In this document: positions 1 to 8,559 of the stretch, piece by piece
How positions within the stretch are numbered: position 1 is the stretch's first letter
Layout: the number at the start of each line of letters is the position of its first letter
Origin: Bacteroidales bacterium
GTDB lineage: Bacteria; Bacteroidota; Bacteroidia; Bacteroidales; DTU049
DNA: 37,269 nt
Direction: 5' to 3'
Assembly (NCBI GenBank): GCA_026418905.1
Contig: JAOAAK010000038.1
Location: 1-37,269 of the forward strand
The notes under the pieces: model-generated
Told to the model about the DNA's origin: nothing
Database searches by the model: none
What the model saw: only the letters and a program-made list of their open reading frames with translations
Program-made: the position numbers and the translations under genes

Positions 1-213
1 ACCTTGCCCATTTTCAGTAGCACTTACATACCATTGATTGGCGTAATTCCCATTTGTTCCTGTATTGGTAACTGTCCATGTACCATTGGAACTAGTAAAA
101 CCATTAGCCAATTGTCCTTGATTGCACCCTGTTCCAAAACCTTCAGACCAAAAAACTAATTGACTAAAAACATTCAAAACATAGCAACAAAAAAGTAAGA
201 AATAAATCTTCAT
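1..213 (-). CDS. Secreted protein, 5' end only (runs off left edge)
   Basis: Partial gene read leftwards from an ATG at 213 and still open at base 1, giving 71 residues. Residues 1-18 form a signal peptide (short basic start, FLLFCCYV core, ending FSQ). The following part is rich in Gly, Asn, Thr and Trp (WSEGFGTGCN, then SNGTWTVTNTG), the texture of Bacteroidota surface beta-sandwich proteins that often carry a C-terminal T9SS tail. That tail would lie outside the window, so T9SS export is inference. A perfect 7+7 inverted repeat lies 18 bases upstream of the start. The AraC-type regulator gene lies upstream on the same strand. No specific function is recognisable. Confidence 0.75.
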   Translation of the reverse strand, partial: MKIYFLLFCCYVLNVFSQLVFWSEGFGTGCNQGQLANGFTSSNGTWTVTNTGTNGNYANQWYVSATENGQG

Positions 214-230
214 AGATGTTTTTATTTCTG

Positions 231-245
231 TAACAAATTTTGTTA
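231..245. repeat. 15-bp palindrome upstream of secreted-protein start
   Basis: Bases 231-237 (TAACAAA) and 239-245 (TTTGTTA) are perfect inverted arms around a single T. The site lies between the AraC-type regulator gene and the secreted protein gene, 18 bases before the latter's ATG. It could be an operator, but base composition here is strongly A/T, so chance is a real alternative. Confidence 0.35.
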
Positions 246-402
246 ATTAGATTAGTATGTTTACATTAAGTTTATATAAATTTATGAATTGAAACAAAAA
301 AAAATTATAAAGGTTAAATAAATAGTTAACATAAAAAAACAATAACTTATTCAATTACAATAACTTAATAAATTAAAAATGAAAAAAAAGGTTAACAAAA
401 AG

Positions 403-1506
403 TTATTTTCTCATACATTCCTTTGGAGTAATACCGTATTTTGACTTAAACAATCTATAAAAAGTAGATTTAGAATTAAATCCAGCAAGGGTGGCTATAT
501 GTTCAATGGTGTATTTACCGGATACTTCCTTAAGAAGGTTGCGAGCATGTTCTAAACGATGATGATTGATAAGTTCATTAAAAGAAGATGAATAAAACTT
601 GTTGATCACATAACTCAAATAAGAAGTGTTCGTCCCAAGCAACTTCGAAACCTTAAGCAAATTGATATTGGGGTCAAGAAACAATTTGGTCTCAATGATA
701 TTTCTCTCAAAAAGGGCAGCAAGTTCAATTTGTTTCTTTTCATCATAATGAATAGCAAGTGATTTAACTGCATCCATTTTTTCCATTTCTTCACGTAGAG
801 TAGCTAGCTCATACTTGGACTGTTGTTCAAAAACCATACTCACATTCCATGCATGCTTAATATTGAAAATAAAGAACAAACAAAAGAAAAAGCAATAAAT
901 AACATGGTCAATAATGTGCAAAAAATTTTGACTAATGAAACCATATTGATAACTAATAATGGCTAATCCGTCAGTTACTATCAATATTGCTTGAATATAT
1001 ATGAGAATTTTTGCCCATGAAAGCGAGATTTGTTCTACGTTAGAGGAAATTTTTTTGATGAAATTATCGTATCTTCGTATTTCACGAAAAATTATAAATG
1101 CATAAAAAAGCAGCTGAAGATAGTAAAGAACAATGCTTATGAGTAAGGCATTTTTGTAGAGAAGCTCTATATCAATCCACGTACTAAGTAATACAAAAAC
1201 AGTTATGAGAGCAATCGCGGGCAAAAAATGATAAAAAATTCTCACATCAGCTCTGAACTGAAAAGATAGTATGCGTATGTTTAAATAGAACAGAGGTAAA
1301 AGTACATTAATCACAAATGGCAAAGCAACTAAACGATAAGCGGTATCTTTTTCAAAAGAATAAAAAAAGAATATGACAAAATAAGCAAGATAAAAAAGCA
1401 AGTTAAAAATTTTTTGTTCGTTTCTTTTGATAAGAAAAAATGTGAGAATACTAAGAAGCAATATGGTAGTGACGTTGATCAAAGTAAGAATTGTTCTAAT
1501 TTCCAT
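403..1506 (-). CDS. Membrane-embedded AraC-family transcriptional regulator
   Basis: 367-residue protein. The N-terminal ~220 residues form about six to seven hydrophobic helices, followed by a short linker and a C-terminal AraC/XylS DNA-binding domain of about 95 residues with both helix-turn-helix units (LLKVSKLLGTNTSYLSYVIN and IEHIATLAGFNSKSTFYRLF). Such 'membrane sensor plus AraC' proteins are common in Bacteroidota; their ligands are mostly unknown. An upstream in-frame TTG at 1527 overlaps the -7 element at 1525-1532, so I take the ATG at 1506. It is transcribed towards the secreted protein gene at 1-213, which is a possible target. Family call is firm, signal and regulon unknown. Confidence 0.88.
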   Translation of the reverse strand: MEIRTILTLINVTTILLLSILTFFLIKRNEQKIFNLLFYLAYFVIFFFYSFEKDTAYRLVALPFVINVLLPLFYLNIRILSFQFRADVRIFYHFLPAIALITVFVLLSTWIDIELLYKNALLISIVLYYLQLLFYAFIIFREIRRYDNFIKKISSNVEQISLSWAKILIYIQAILIVTDGLAIISYQYGFISQNFLHIIDHVIYCFFFCLFFIFNIKHAWNVSMVFEQQSKYELATLREEMEKMDAVKSLAIHYDEKKQIELAALFERNIIETKLFLDPNINLLKVSKLLGTNTSYLSYVINKFYSSSFNELINHHRLEHARNLLKEVSGKYTIEHIATLAGFNSKSTFYRLFKSKYGITPKECMRK

Positions 1507-1524
1507 AGATGAATAACCGCTTAG

Positions 1525-1554
1525 CAAAGATAGTCAATTTATGAATTAACTCAA
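1525..1554 (-). promoter_or_regulatory. Bacteroidota-type promoter of the AraC-family gene
   Basis: On the minus strand, TTG (1554-1552), a 19-base spacer, then TATCTTTG (1532-1525) matches the TTTG-N19-TAnnTTTG consensus. It predicts a transcript start near 1519 and a leader of about a dozen bases before the ATG at 1506. Confidence 0.6.
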
Positions 1555-1644
1555 GATGATTTATCCCATTGCATTTACACGAAAACTCTAATAGTTAAAA
1601 ATTTATTTTTTTATAATAAAATTTCATTACTTTTGAAAGTAGTT

Positions 1645-1652
1645 TATATTTG
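1645..1652 (+). promoter_or_regulatory. -7 element of the recQ operon
   Basis: TATATTTG fits the TAnnTTTG consensus, with transcript start expected near 1658. This excludes the in-frame TTG at 1650 as a start codon and decides in favour of an ATG downstream. No -33 TTTG is seen at the canonical 19-base distance. Confidence 0.6.
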
Positions 1653-1685
1653 CAGGCTTATATGACTATGAAAGGAAAGCCTAAC

Positions 1686-3896
1686 ATGAAGCAATTTAGC
1701 GAAAAGGAAATTAAAAAAGTTTTAAAAGAAGTATTTGGTTTTGAAAGATTTAAGGATAAACAGTATGAAATTATCACTTCCTTGTTGGACGGAAACGATA
1801 CATTTGTAATCATGCCGACAGGTGGAGGAAAATCTCTTTGTTACCAACTTCCTGCTCTGTTATTAGATGGGACAGCCATTGTTATTTCCCCTCTCATTGC
1901 CCTTATGAAGAACCAAGTAGATAATATCCGAAATCTTGGAACAGAACAAGGTGTTGCTCATGTATTAAACTCGACCCTTTCCAAAAGTGAACTTCAGGCT
2001 GTGCATGACGATCTAGTTAGCGGCAAAACAAAAATTCTTTACATGGCTCCCGAATCGCTCAACAAGGAGCAAAACGTTGAGTTTTTTCAAAATATCAAGA
2101 TATCTTTTTATGCTGTAGACGAAGCACACTGCATTTCAGAATGGGGGCATGATTTCAGACCTGAATACAGACGAATTCGTCCAATCGTCGAAGCCATTGG
2201 GCAAGATGTACCTATTATTGCATTAACTGCTACCGCAACACCCAAAGTTCAGCAGGATATTATCAAAAATCTTCGTTTAAAAGAACCGAAAATTTTCATA
2301 TCTTCGTTCAATCGCCCCAACCTGTACTACGAAGTACGTCCCAAATACAAAAAAGATGTTAAAAAAGAATTGCTTAAATTCATACGAGAAAACGAAGGTA
2401 AGAGTGGTATCATTTACTGCTTAAGCCGCAAGACGACAGAAGAAATAGCCGAATTTCTAGTGGTCAATGGTATACGTGCTCTTCCATACCACGCGGGTCT
2501 AGAACCAGAGGTGCGTAGGAAAAACCAAGATATGTTTCTGATGGAAGAAGCTGACGTCATGGTGGCCACCATAGCTTTTGGAATGGGCATAGATAAACCA
2601 GACATACGCTATGTTATTCATTTTGACATGCCTCGTAGTCTAGAAAGTTATTACCAAGAAACGGGACGTGCCGGTAGAGACGGAGGTGAGGGTAAATGCA
2701 TAGCATATTTTTCTTACGATGATGTAGAAAAGTTCGAACGATTTGCAAAAGACAAAGGTGTAGCTGAACAAGAAATTGCTCATCAGCTTCTATTGGAAAC
2801 TGTATCTTATGCTGAAAGCTCTGTCTGTAGACGCAAACAACTTCTTCATTATTTTGGCGAAGAATATCACAAAGAGAACTGTGAAAACTGCGACAATTGC
2901 TTACATCCAAGAGAATCCTATAATGCTCGCGAACAAATTCTCACAGTCTTACAAACTATACAAGAAACTCAGGAACAATTTAAAGCCAAAGAAATTGTCG
3001 AAATTCTACTTGGAAGTAAGACTCCTACCATGAAAAAATTGAAAGCTGATAAACTCAAATCCTTTGGAAAAGGTAGTGAATACGATGAACGATTTTGGAA
3101 TTCCGTTATCAGACAGATGCTCATTCAGAATCTCATTGCCAAGGATATCGAAAATTACGGTGTTCTTAAAATATCCGATAAAGGAAAAAAGTTCCTAAAA
3201 AAACCCACAGATATCATCTTTTTCAGGGACAGAGATGCTTTTTCCAAAACTAGTGGCGAAGATGAAGAAGATATGTTCGATCCTGAAAATAAATCTGAAG
3301 GTGCCGATAAGGTTTTACTATCCATGCTCAAAGACCTCAGAAAACAAATAGCTAAGAAAGAAAACTTGCCTCCTTTTGTTATTTTTCAGGATCCCAGTCT
3401 AGAAGAAATGGCTATTCAATACCCTATTACGTTGGATGAACTCAAAAATATCACCGGTGTTGGCACTGGGAAAGCTCAAAAATATGGATCTCCGTTTATT
3501 GAACTCATTAAAAACTATGTAGAGGAAAATGAGATCATTCGTCCCATGGATATGGTAGTCAAAGCACCAGTACTGAAAAGTAGTTTGAAAGTTTTTATCA
3601 TTCAAGCCATTGATAGAAAAGTTCCTTTGGAAGAAATTGCTGCCGCGAAAAACTTATCCTTTGATGAGCTCCTGGATGAGCTTGAACGAATTGTATCAAG
3701 CGGTACTAAAATCGATCTGGATTACTATATTAGCGAATATATTGACGAATATCATCAACAAGAAATTATTGATTATTTCAGACATGCTGAAACCGATTCG
3801 GTTGAGGAAGCCCACGTTCAGCTAGGAGAGAACGAATATACACTAGAAGAAATCAGACTCATGCGTATCAAATTTTTAAGTGATTACGGAAATTAA
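1686..3896 (+). CDS. recQ: ATP-dependent DNA helicase RecQ
   Basis: 736-residue 3'-5' helicase for recombination and fork repair. Walker A (MPTGGGKS) is at residues 43-50, the DEAH box at 145-148 followed by the RecQ aromatic-rich loop (CISEWGHDFRPEY), then helicase motifs V-VI (ATIAFGMGID, QETGRAGRDG). The RQC zinc cysteines C381, C399, C402 and C405 are all present, followed by the winged helix. An HRDC domain lies at about 545-620 and a further helical tail reaches the C-terminus, as usual in Bacteroidota RecQ. In-frame ATGs at 1662 and 1668 would also be possible; I chose 1686 because AAAGGAAAG precedes it and the leader length fits. First gene of a plus-strand operon. Confidence 0.96.
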   Translation: MKQFSEKEIKKVLKEVFGFERFKDKQYEIITSLLDGNDTFVIMPTGGGKSLCYQLPALLLDGTAIVISPLIALMKNQVDNIRNLGTEQGVAHVLNSTLSKSELQAVHDDLVSGKTKILYMAPESLNKEQNVEFFQNIKISFYAVDEAHCISEWGHDFRPEYRRIRPIVEAIGQDVPIIALTATATPKVQQDIIKNLRLKEPKIFISSFNRPNLYYEVRPKYKKDVKKELLKFIRENEGKSGIIYCLSRKTTEEIAEFLVVNGIRALPYHAGLEPEVRRKNQDMFLMEEADVMVATIAFGMGIDKPDIRYVIHFDMPRSLESYYQETGRAGRDGGEGKCIAYFSYDDVEKFERFAKDKGVAEQEIAHQLLLETVSYAESSVCRRKQLLHYFGEEYHKENCENCDNCLHPRESYNAREQILTVLQTIQETQEQFKAKEIVEILLGSKTPTMKKLKADKLKSFGKGSEYDERFWNSVIRQMLIQNLIAKDIENYGVLKISDKGKKFLKKPTDIIFFRDRDAFSKTSGEDEEDMFDPENKSEGADKVLLSMLKDLRKQIAKKENLPPFVIFQDPSLEEMAIQYPITLDELKNITGVGTGKAQKYGSPFIELIKNYVEENEIIRPMDMVVKAPVLKSSLKVFIIQAIDRKVPLEEIAAAKNLSFDELLDELERIVSSGTKIDLDYYISEYIDEYHQQEIIDYFRHAETDSVEEAHVQLGENEYTLEEIRLMRIKFLSDYGN

Positions 3897-3906
3897 AATT
3901 CATTAT

Positions 3907-4569
3907 ATGGAAGAACAAAATAATCCTTTGGAAAGACCCATCGAAGAAATAAAGAAAAAGAAGAACTTCTCTTGTCCATTTATTTTCAATGGACAAATGC
4001 TTTATAACATTTTAAGTGCTTTAGCTATTGTAGTACTTTTTATCTTGCTTTTTACTAAAGGCAAGAAGCAAAACAATACATTGCAGACTGCTGAAATAGC
4101 TCCAACATCCATCCTCTATTTAAATGTGGATACTTTAATGGAAAACTATGATCTGGTGGATAGCTTAGAAAATCATCTTAACGTAGTTAAAGATAGCTTA
4201 CAAAAAGTTTTGGCGACAAGGCAAAATCAACTTCAAAGTAAGATCTTGGATTATCAGCAAAAAATCCAAAGTGGTAAAATTACCACTAAAGACGAAGCCA
4301 GTAGAATCGAACGAAACTTAGCTATGGAAGAGCAAGAGCTGCTCAAAATGAACGAAATGTTCACTACTCAGATTGCTCAATTGCAAAAAGACCTTAATGA
4401 TCAAATTTTGGATTCGATTTATTCCGTTATTAAAAAATTCCCCCATAAATACAAAGCTTCGATTATTTTTGGTTATACCAAAGGTGGTGGAATCATTTAT
4501 ATAGATCCTACGCTCGATATTACTCAACAAATCGTTAAAGACTTAAATCAGGAATTTAATAAAAAATGA
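3907..4569 (+). CDS. Membrane-anchored OmpH/Skp-like coiled-coil protein
   Basis: 220-residue protein. A basic cytoplasmic stretch (EEIKKKKN) precedes one hydrophobic segment at about residues 31-50, with no signal peptidase site, so it is probably a single-pass inner-membrane protein with a periplasmic domain. After the membrane comes the strand typical of the OmpH/Skp family (ILYLNVDTLMENYDLV), a long charged coiled coil, and a C-terminal beta-alpha part (ASIIFGYTKGGGIIYIDP). Skp proteins hold unfolded outer-membrane proteins; here the chaperone is tethered instead of soluble. The start is the ATG at 3907, 10 bases after recQ; an in-frame GTG at 3880 lies inside recQ. It overlaps the next gene by 4 nt. 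Confidence 0.8.
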   Translation: MEEQNNPLERPIEEIKKKKNFSCPFIFNGQMLYNILSALAIVVLFILLFTKGKKQNNTLQTAEIAPTSILYLNVDTLMENYDLVDSLENHLNVVKDSLQKVLATRQNQLQSKILDYQQKIQSGKITTKDEASRIERNLAMEEQELLKMNEMFTTQIAQLQKDLNDQILDSIYSVIKKFPHKYKASIIFGYTKGGGIIYIDPTLDITQQIVKDLNQEFNKK

Positions 4570-4988
4570 GCATTAAATCAGCTTTTTTATTTACGATTCT
4601 GATCATGCTTGTAACCTGCAGAAAAGAGGAACCTGTGAGGCAGGTGGTAGAAAAATATCCTGATGGAAAAGAGAAGAAGGTCGAGTATATCTCCCCTAAA
4701 AGCAATGAAGTAATCAAAATAGAAACTTTTTATCCTAACGGTCAAATTCAGCTTTCACAGGAAATGAAAAATGGAAAAGCTCACGGAAAATCTGTTTATT
4801 ATTACCCAAACGGTCAAATCTGGAGCTCTGGCACATTTAAAGATGGCCTACCTCATGGGGAAAGAATAACTTACTATCAAAATGGCAAAGTTCGTTATGA
4901 AGGACAATACATTGAAGGTAAAAAAGCAGGTAAATGGACTTTCTATGATGAAAATGGTCGAAAAATTAAAGAAGTTCGTTTCTCATGA
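4566..4988 (+). CDS. MORN-repeat (YwqK-like) lipoprotein
   Basis: 140-residue putative lipoprotein: hydrophobic start and a lipobox ending in Cys18 (LVTC). It then has several 20-23-residue MORN-type repeats of the form YYPNGQI..SGTFKDGLPHGERI and YYQNGKVRYEGQY. These repeats are common in Bacteroidota lipoproteins often annotated 'toxin-antitoxin system YwqK family antitoxin', a label with no toxin partner here. Role unknown; a surface or periplasmic scaffold is a guess. It overlaps both neighbours by 4 nt (ATGA), so it is translationally coupled between the OmpH-like protein and pyrH. Confidence 0.8.
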   Translation: MSIKSAFLFTILIMLVTCRKEEPVRQVVEKYPDGKEKKVEYISPKSNEVIKIETFYPNGQIQLSQEMKNGKAHGKSVYYYPNGQIWSSGTFKDGLPHGERITYYQNGKVRYEGQYIEGKKAGKWTFYDENGRKIKEVRFS

Positions 4989-5683
4989 AAAGAATATTGT
5001 TAAAACTCAGTGGTGAATCATTGGGAAGTAAACCACAGACGGGTATAGATTCCCATAAACTTTTGACTTTTGTCGAGAACATCAAAGATGCACTAGGCCT
5101 TAATGTCGAGGTAGGAATAGTTTTAGGTGGTGGCAATTTCATGAGAGGGAATATGGCAGAAACTGCTGGGATTGATAAAACTACAGGTGATTATATGGGA
5201 ATGTTGGCTACTATGATGAACTCCCTTGCTCTCTACGATGTCTTACATAAAATGGGTATTCCTTCAACTCTAACTTCGGCCCTGCCCATCGATGGAATTT
5301 TCGAAAAGTTTTACTTTAAAAAAGCCATAGAAGACTTAAAACAAAAAAAAGTTGTCATCATGGCTGCCGGTACAGGTAATCCTTTTTTTACTACAGATAC
5401 AGCAGCTGCATTAAGAGCTATCGAAATAAAAGCTGATGTCCTGATCAAAGGCACCCGAGTGGATGGCGTCTATGACAGCGATCCTGAAAAAAACCCACAT
5501 GCTAAAAAATTCGATACATTGACATTTGACGAAGTGATTTCTCTCCGACTTAAAGTCATGGATATGACCGCTTTTACCCTTTGCCAGGAAAATGCTTTGC
5601 CCATTGCTGTCTTAAATATCGAACAAAAAGGTAACCTCAAAAAATTTTTGATGGGAGAAAAAATTGGAACCATCATTAAATGA
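4985..5683 (+). CDS. pyrH: UMP kinase
   Basis: 232 residues, normal for bacterial PyrH. Phosphorylates UMP to UDP in the cytoplasm as a hexamer of the amino-acid-kinase fold. Visible motifs are KLSGESLG at the start, GGGNFMRG (nucleotide/UMP loop), AAGTGNPFFTTDTAAALRA, KGTRVDGVYDSDP and the C-terminal NIEQKGNLKKFLMGE. PyrH is often next to tsf, rpsB or frr; here none of them is adjacent. It overlaps the lipoprotein gene upstream and the transketolase gene downstream by 4 nt each. Confidence 0.96.
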   Translation: MKRILLKLSGESLGSKPQTGIDSHKLLTFVENIKDALGLNVEVGIVLGGGNFMRGNMAETAGIDKTTGDYMGMLATMMNSLALYDVLHKMGIPSTLTSALPIDGIFEKFYFKKAIEDLKQKKVVIMAAGTGNPFFTTDTAAALRAIEIKADVLIKGTRVDGVYDSDPEKNPHAKKFDTLTFDEVISLRLKVMDMTAFTLCQENALPIAVLNIEQKGNLKKFLMGEKIGTIIK

Positions 5684-6498
5684 TTATGGATCAAAAAGAC
5701 ATTGCTCTTTTAAAAGAAAAATCACTTTACATCAGAAGACTTATTATTCAAATGCTAACAACGGCAGGGAGTGGTCATCTGGGTGGTTCACTAAGTTGTA
5801 CAGATATATTAACTACTTTATACTTTAAAATCATGAAACATGATCCGCAAAACCCAACGTGGGAAGATAGGGATCGTTTTGTTTTAAGTATAGGACATGT
5901 GGCTCCTGCTTTTTACGCAACTCTTGCTTGTGTTGGCTATTTTCCTGAAAAAGAACTCTTCAATCTTAGAAAACTTGGCAGTATGCTACAGGGACACCCG
6001 TCACGCGAACATCAGGTACCAGGGCTCGAAACATCTTCTGGATCGCTCGGGCAAGGTCTTGGTATTGCAACAGGTATAGCTCTAGCATTAAAACTTAAGA
6101 AAAATACAGCCAGAGTCTTTTGTTTGCTCGGAGACGGAGAACTACAAGAAGGTAGCATTTGGGAATCTGCTATGAGCGCTGCTCACTATAAACTTACGAA
6201 CCTTGTGGCTATCATTGACCGTAATGGGGTCCAAATAGATGGAAAAACCGAAAACGTAATGTCGCTTGAACCACTAGCAGAAAAATGGCAATCATTTGGT
6301 TGGTATGTTTCATTGATCCATGGGCATGATTTCGAAGCAATTTATTCTTCATTAAGCAAAAACCCTGATAGGCCTCATGTGGTTATTGCTCAAACCATCA
6401 TGGGTAAAGGGATTCCCTCCATCGAAGGAAACCACCTTTGGCATGGTAAAGCACCCACACCCGACGAAATAGAAAAATTTCTAAAAGAATTGTATTAA
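5680..6498 (+). CDS. Transketolase, N-terminal (TPP-binding) subunit
   Basis: 272 residues, the usual length of the N-terminal half of split transketolases. Motifs: SGHLGGSLSCTDIL, GHVAPAFYA, SSGSLGQGLGIATG and the thiamine diphosphate/Mg motif GDGELQEG beginning at residue 151 and continuing to DRNGVQIDG. It transfers two-carbon units in the pentose phosphate pathway together with a C-terminal pyrimidine-binding subunit. That subunit normally lies immediately downstream but is absent: the next gene (buk) is on the other strand and abuts it. Start: ATG 5680 overlaps the pyrH stop by 4 nt; a second ATG at 5686 is equally credible. Confidence 0.9.
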   Translation: MIMDQKDIALLKEKSLYIRRLIIQMLTTAGSGHLGGSLSCTDILTTLYFKIMKHDPQNPTWEDRDRFVLSIGHVAPAFYATLACVGYFPEKELFNLRKLGSMLQGHPSREHQVPGLETSSGSLGQGLGIATGIALALKLKKNTARVFCLLGDGELQEGSIWESAMSAAHYKLTNLVAIIDRNGVQIDGKTENVMSLEPLAEKWQSFGWYVSLIHGHDFEAIYSSLSKNPDRPHVVIAQTIMGKGIPSIEGNHLWHGKAPTPDEIEKFLKELY

Positions 6499-7578
6499 TT
6501 ATTCGTATTGTTTTGGTATAATTTCTCCTTTTAGATAGCTTATACCATTCGAAGCAAGAGCTTGCATTTCATCTTCACCAGGATATACAAATACAGGAGC
6601 TAGAAAAGATACACGTTCTTTAATCCACTCAACAAACATGTTATCGTATGCGATGCCTCCTGTAATTAAAATAGCATCAACTTCACCTTTTAACACTGTA
6701 GCACATGCACCAATTTCCTTAGATACTTGATAAGCCATAGCTTCGTAAATGAGTTTAGCGTATTGATCGCCTTCTTTAATCCGTTGCACCACTTCAATGG
6801 CATCATTCGTTCCTAAATAAGCCACAAGACCACCTTGTCCGGTGATCATTTTTTTAACTTCTTCATGGGTAACTTCACCACTAAAACACAACTTAGCTAG
6901 CTCGCCTACGGGTAAGGTGCCACTTCGCTCAGGAGAAAAAGGTCCTTCGCCATCTAGAGCCTGATTGACATCAACAACCCTGCCTTTTCGATGAGCACCT
7001 ACGCTAATACCACCACCTAAATGCGCTACGATAAGATTTAGGTCTTCGTACTTTTTGCCTTGGGACTTTGCATGTAAACGGGCAATAGCTTTTTGATTAA
7101 GGGCATGAAAAATACTCACTCGTTTAAAACGAGGATGTCCAGAAATACGAGCTATATCATCTAATTCATCCACGACAACTGGATCAGCAATAAATGCCTT
7201 AGTTCCAGGTATTTCACGGGCAATATCGTCAGCTATTAAACCACCTAAGTTGCTTGCATGCTGCCCCAAAACTCCTACTTTTAGATCCTCTTTCATTCTT
7301 TCATTGACTTCGTACATTCCAGAAGGTATGGGTTTGATAAGACCACCACGCCCGACAATAATTCTAATGTCCTGAATATTAATACCGGCGTTTCGCAAAG
7401 TTTCAAGAATAACTTTTTTACGGAATTCATATTGATCGGTGATGGTTGGAAAAGGGGCAAGTTCTTCAACACTATGCTTAATATTGGTCAGTAAAAGCTT
7501 ATCACCGTTAATATTAAAAACTGCAATCTTTGTTGATGTCGACCCTGGGTTAATGACTAAAATTAATTGGTTTTCCAT
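6499..7578 (-). CDS. buk: Butyrate kinase
   Basis: 359-residue acetokinase-family enzyme converting butyryl phosphate and ADP to butyrate and ATP (or the branched-chain equivalents). Motifs: ILVINPGSTSTKIAVF at the N-terminus (phosphate loop), VGRGGLIKP, HLGGGISVGAH, GPFSPERSGTLP and the late ITGGIAYD adenosine site. The length and GPFSPERSG are those of Buk and not of acetate kinase (about 400 residues). It follows ptb with an 11-base gap on the same strand, so the pair makes ATP from an acyl-CoA. Its stop codon (6499-6501) touches the stop codon of the convergent transketolase gene. Confidence 0.95.
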   Translation of the reverse strand: MENQLILVINPGSTSTKIAVFNINGDKLLLTNIKHSVEELAPFPTITDQYEFRKKVILETLRNAGINIQDIRIIVGRGGLIKPIPSGMYEVNERMKEDLKVGVLGQHASNLGGLIADDIAREIPGTKAFIADPVVVDELDDIARISGHPRFKRVSIFHALNQKAIARLHAKSQGKKYEDLNLIVAHLGGGISVGAHRKGRVVDVNQALDGEGPFSPERSGTLPVGELAKLCFSGEVTHEEVKKMITGQGGLVAYLGTNDAIEVVQRIKEGDQYAKLIYEAMAYQVSKEIGACATVLKGEVDAILITGGIAYDNMFVEWIKERVSFLAPVFVYPGEDEMQALASNGISYLKGEIIPKQYE

Positions 7579-7589
7579 ATGTTTATCTA

Positions 7590-8495
7590 TTAAACAGCTA
7601 ACAATGATGCTAGAGCAATGGAATAGGTCTTTGTTCTGGCACTGTCGCCACGAGAAGTAAGAACAGCTGGAGCTTTAGCACCAATGACTACAGCAGCCAA
7701 TTCAGCATGTATGAATTTGGTACATGTCTTGAAAAATACATTTCCAGCTTCAATATTTGGAAAAACTAGCACATCAGCGTCACCAGCTACAGGGCTATCT
7801 AATTTTTTAATCTGAACACTTTCTTTATCTATTGCCACATCCAAAGCAAGTGGACCATCTATCTGAGCACCTTTGATTTGCTTTCTATCACCCATTTTAC
7901 TGATAATAGCAGCATCAACACAAGCCTGCATACCGATAGACATCTGTTCTGTTGCAGCAATGAGAGCAACCTTTGGATTTTCTATGCCAAGCTTATGAGC
8001 TACGTCGATGAGATAACCAGTTATGACTATTTTTTGCTGGAGATCTGGAGCGGGAATAATAGCCACATCTCCGACAATAAGCAATTTATGATAGGTAGGA
8101 ATTTCCAACACTGTAACATGACTCAGTATTGCTTTGGGAGGTAATAGACCTTTGTCTTTATCTAAAATGACTCTCATATACTTGTCCGTACTGAGCAAGC
8201 CCTTCATGAGAACATCAGCTTCGCCTTTGTTTATCATTTCGACAGCCAAATAACCACATTTCATCTCGTCTTTTTCATCAACAATATCAAAAACTTTAAG
8301 ATCAAAATTAAGTTTTTCACAAATTTGAGTGATAATTTGCCTGTCTCCAATAAGAATAGGCTTAACCAACCCTATTTGTGCAGCATCATAAACAGCTTCA
8401 ATGGAATGTTCATCATTGGCATAGGCCACTACCAATCTTTTTAAACCTTTTTCTTTTGCTTTATCTATGATTTGATCCAATTTTGCTATTGACAT
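7590..8495 (-). CDS. ptb: Phosphate butyryltransferase
   Basis: 301-residue phosphate acetyl/butyryltransferase-family enzyme forming butyryl phosphate from butyryl-CoA and Pi. Motifs: ANDEHSIEAVYDA, KPILIGD, GEADVLMKGLLSTDKYMRVILDK, IPAPDLQQKIVITGYLIDVA, DGPLALDVAIDKES and the closing SRGDSARTKTYSIALA. The length (~300) and the adjacent buk separate it from Pta. Upstream on the minus strand are a -7-like TACTTTCG (8529-8522) and a G5 run (8508-8504) eight bases before the ATG. That is an unusually strong Shine-Dalgarno-like site for this phylum. No acyl-CoA biosynthesis genes are in the window, so the substrate (butyryl, isobutyryl, isovaleryl) is open. Confidence 0.94.
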   Translation of the reverse strand: MSIAKLDQIIDKAKEKGLKRLVVAYANDEHSIEAVYDAAQIGLVKPILIGDRQIITQICEKLNFDLKVFDIVDEKDEMKCGYLAVEMINKGEADVLMKGLLSTDKYMRVILDKDKGLLPPKAILSHVTVLEIPTYHKLLIVGDVAIIPAPDLQQKIVITGYLIDVAHKLGIENPKVALIAATEQMSIGMQACVDAAIISKMGDRKQIKGAQIDGPLALDVAIDKESVQIKKLDSPVAGDADVLVFPNIEAGNVFFKTCTKFIHAELAAVVIGAKAPAVLTSRGDSARTKTYSIALASLLAV

Positions 8496-8503
8496 ATACA
8501 GAT

Positions 8504-8529
8504 CCCCCGTTGTTTCTTTTGCGAAAGTA
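8504..8529 (-). promoter_or_regulatory. ptb-buk promoter -7 and G-rich ribosome binding site
   Basis: TACTTTCG (8529-8522, minus strand) is a one-base variant of TAnnTTTG just upstream of ptb. It is followed by GGGGG at 8508-8504, well placed to act as a ribosome binding site for the ATG at 8495. It lies in the 64-base gap after porD and implies ptb-buk can be expressed separately from the bamD-porD operon. Confidence 0.45.
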
Positions 8530-8559
8530 AAAAAAATCGTAATAAAATAAAAAAAATTT

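Noticed and set aside
4566-4988. Antitoxin role for the YwqK-like lipoprotein
   Set aside because: There is no toxin gene next to it and it has an export lipobox; the name reflects only MORN-repeat similarity.
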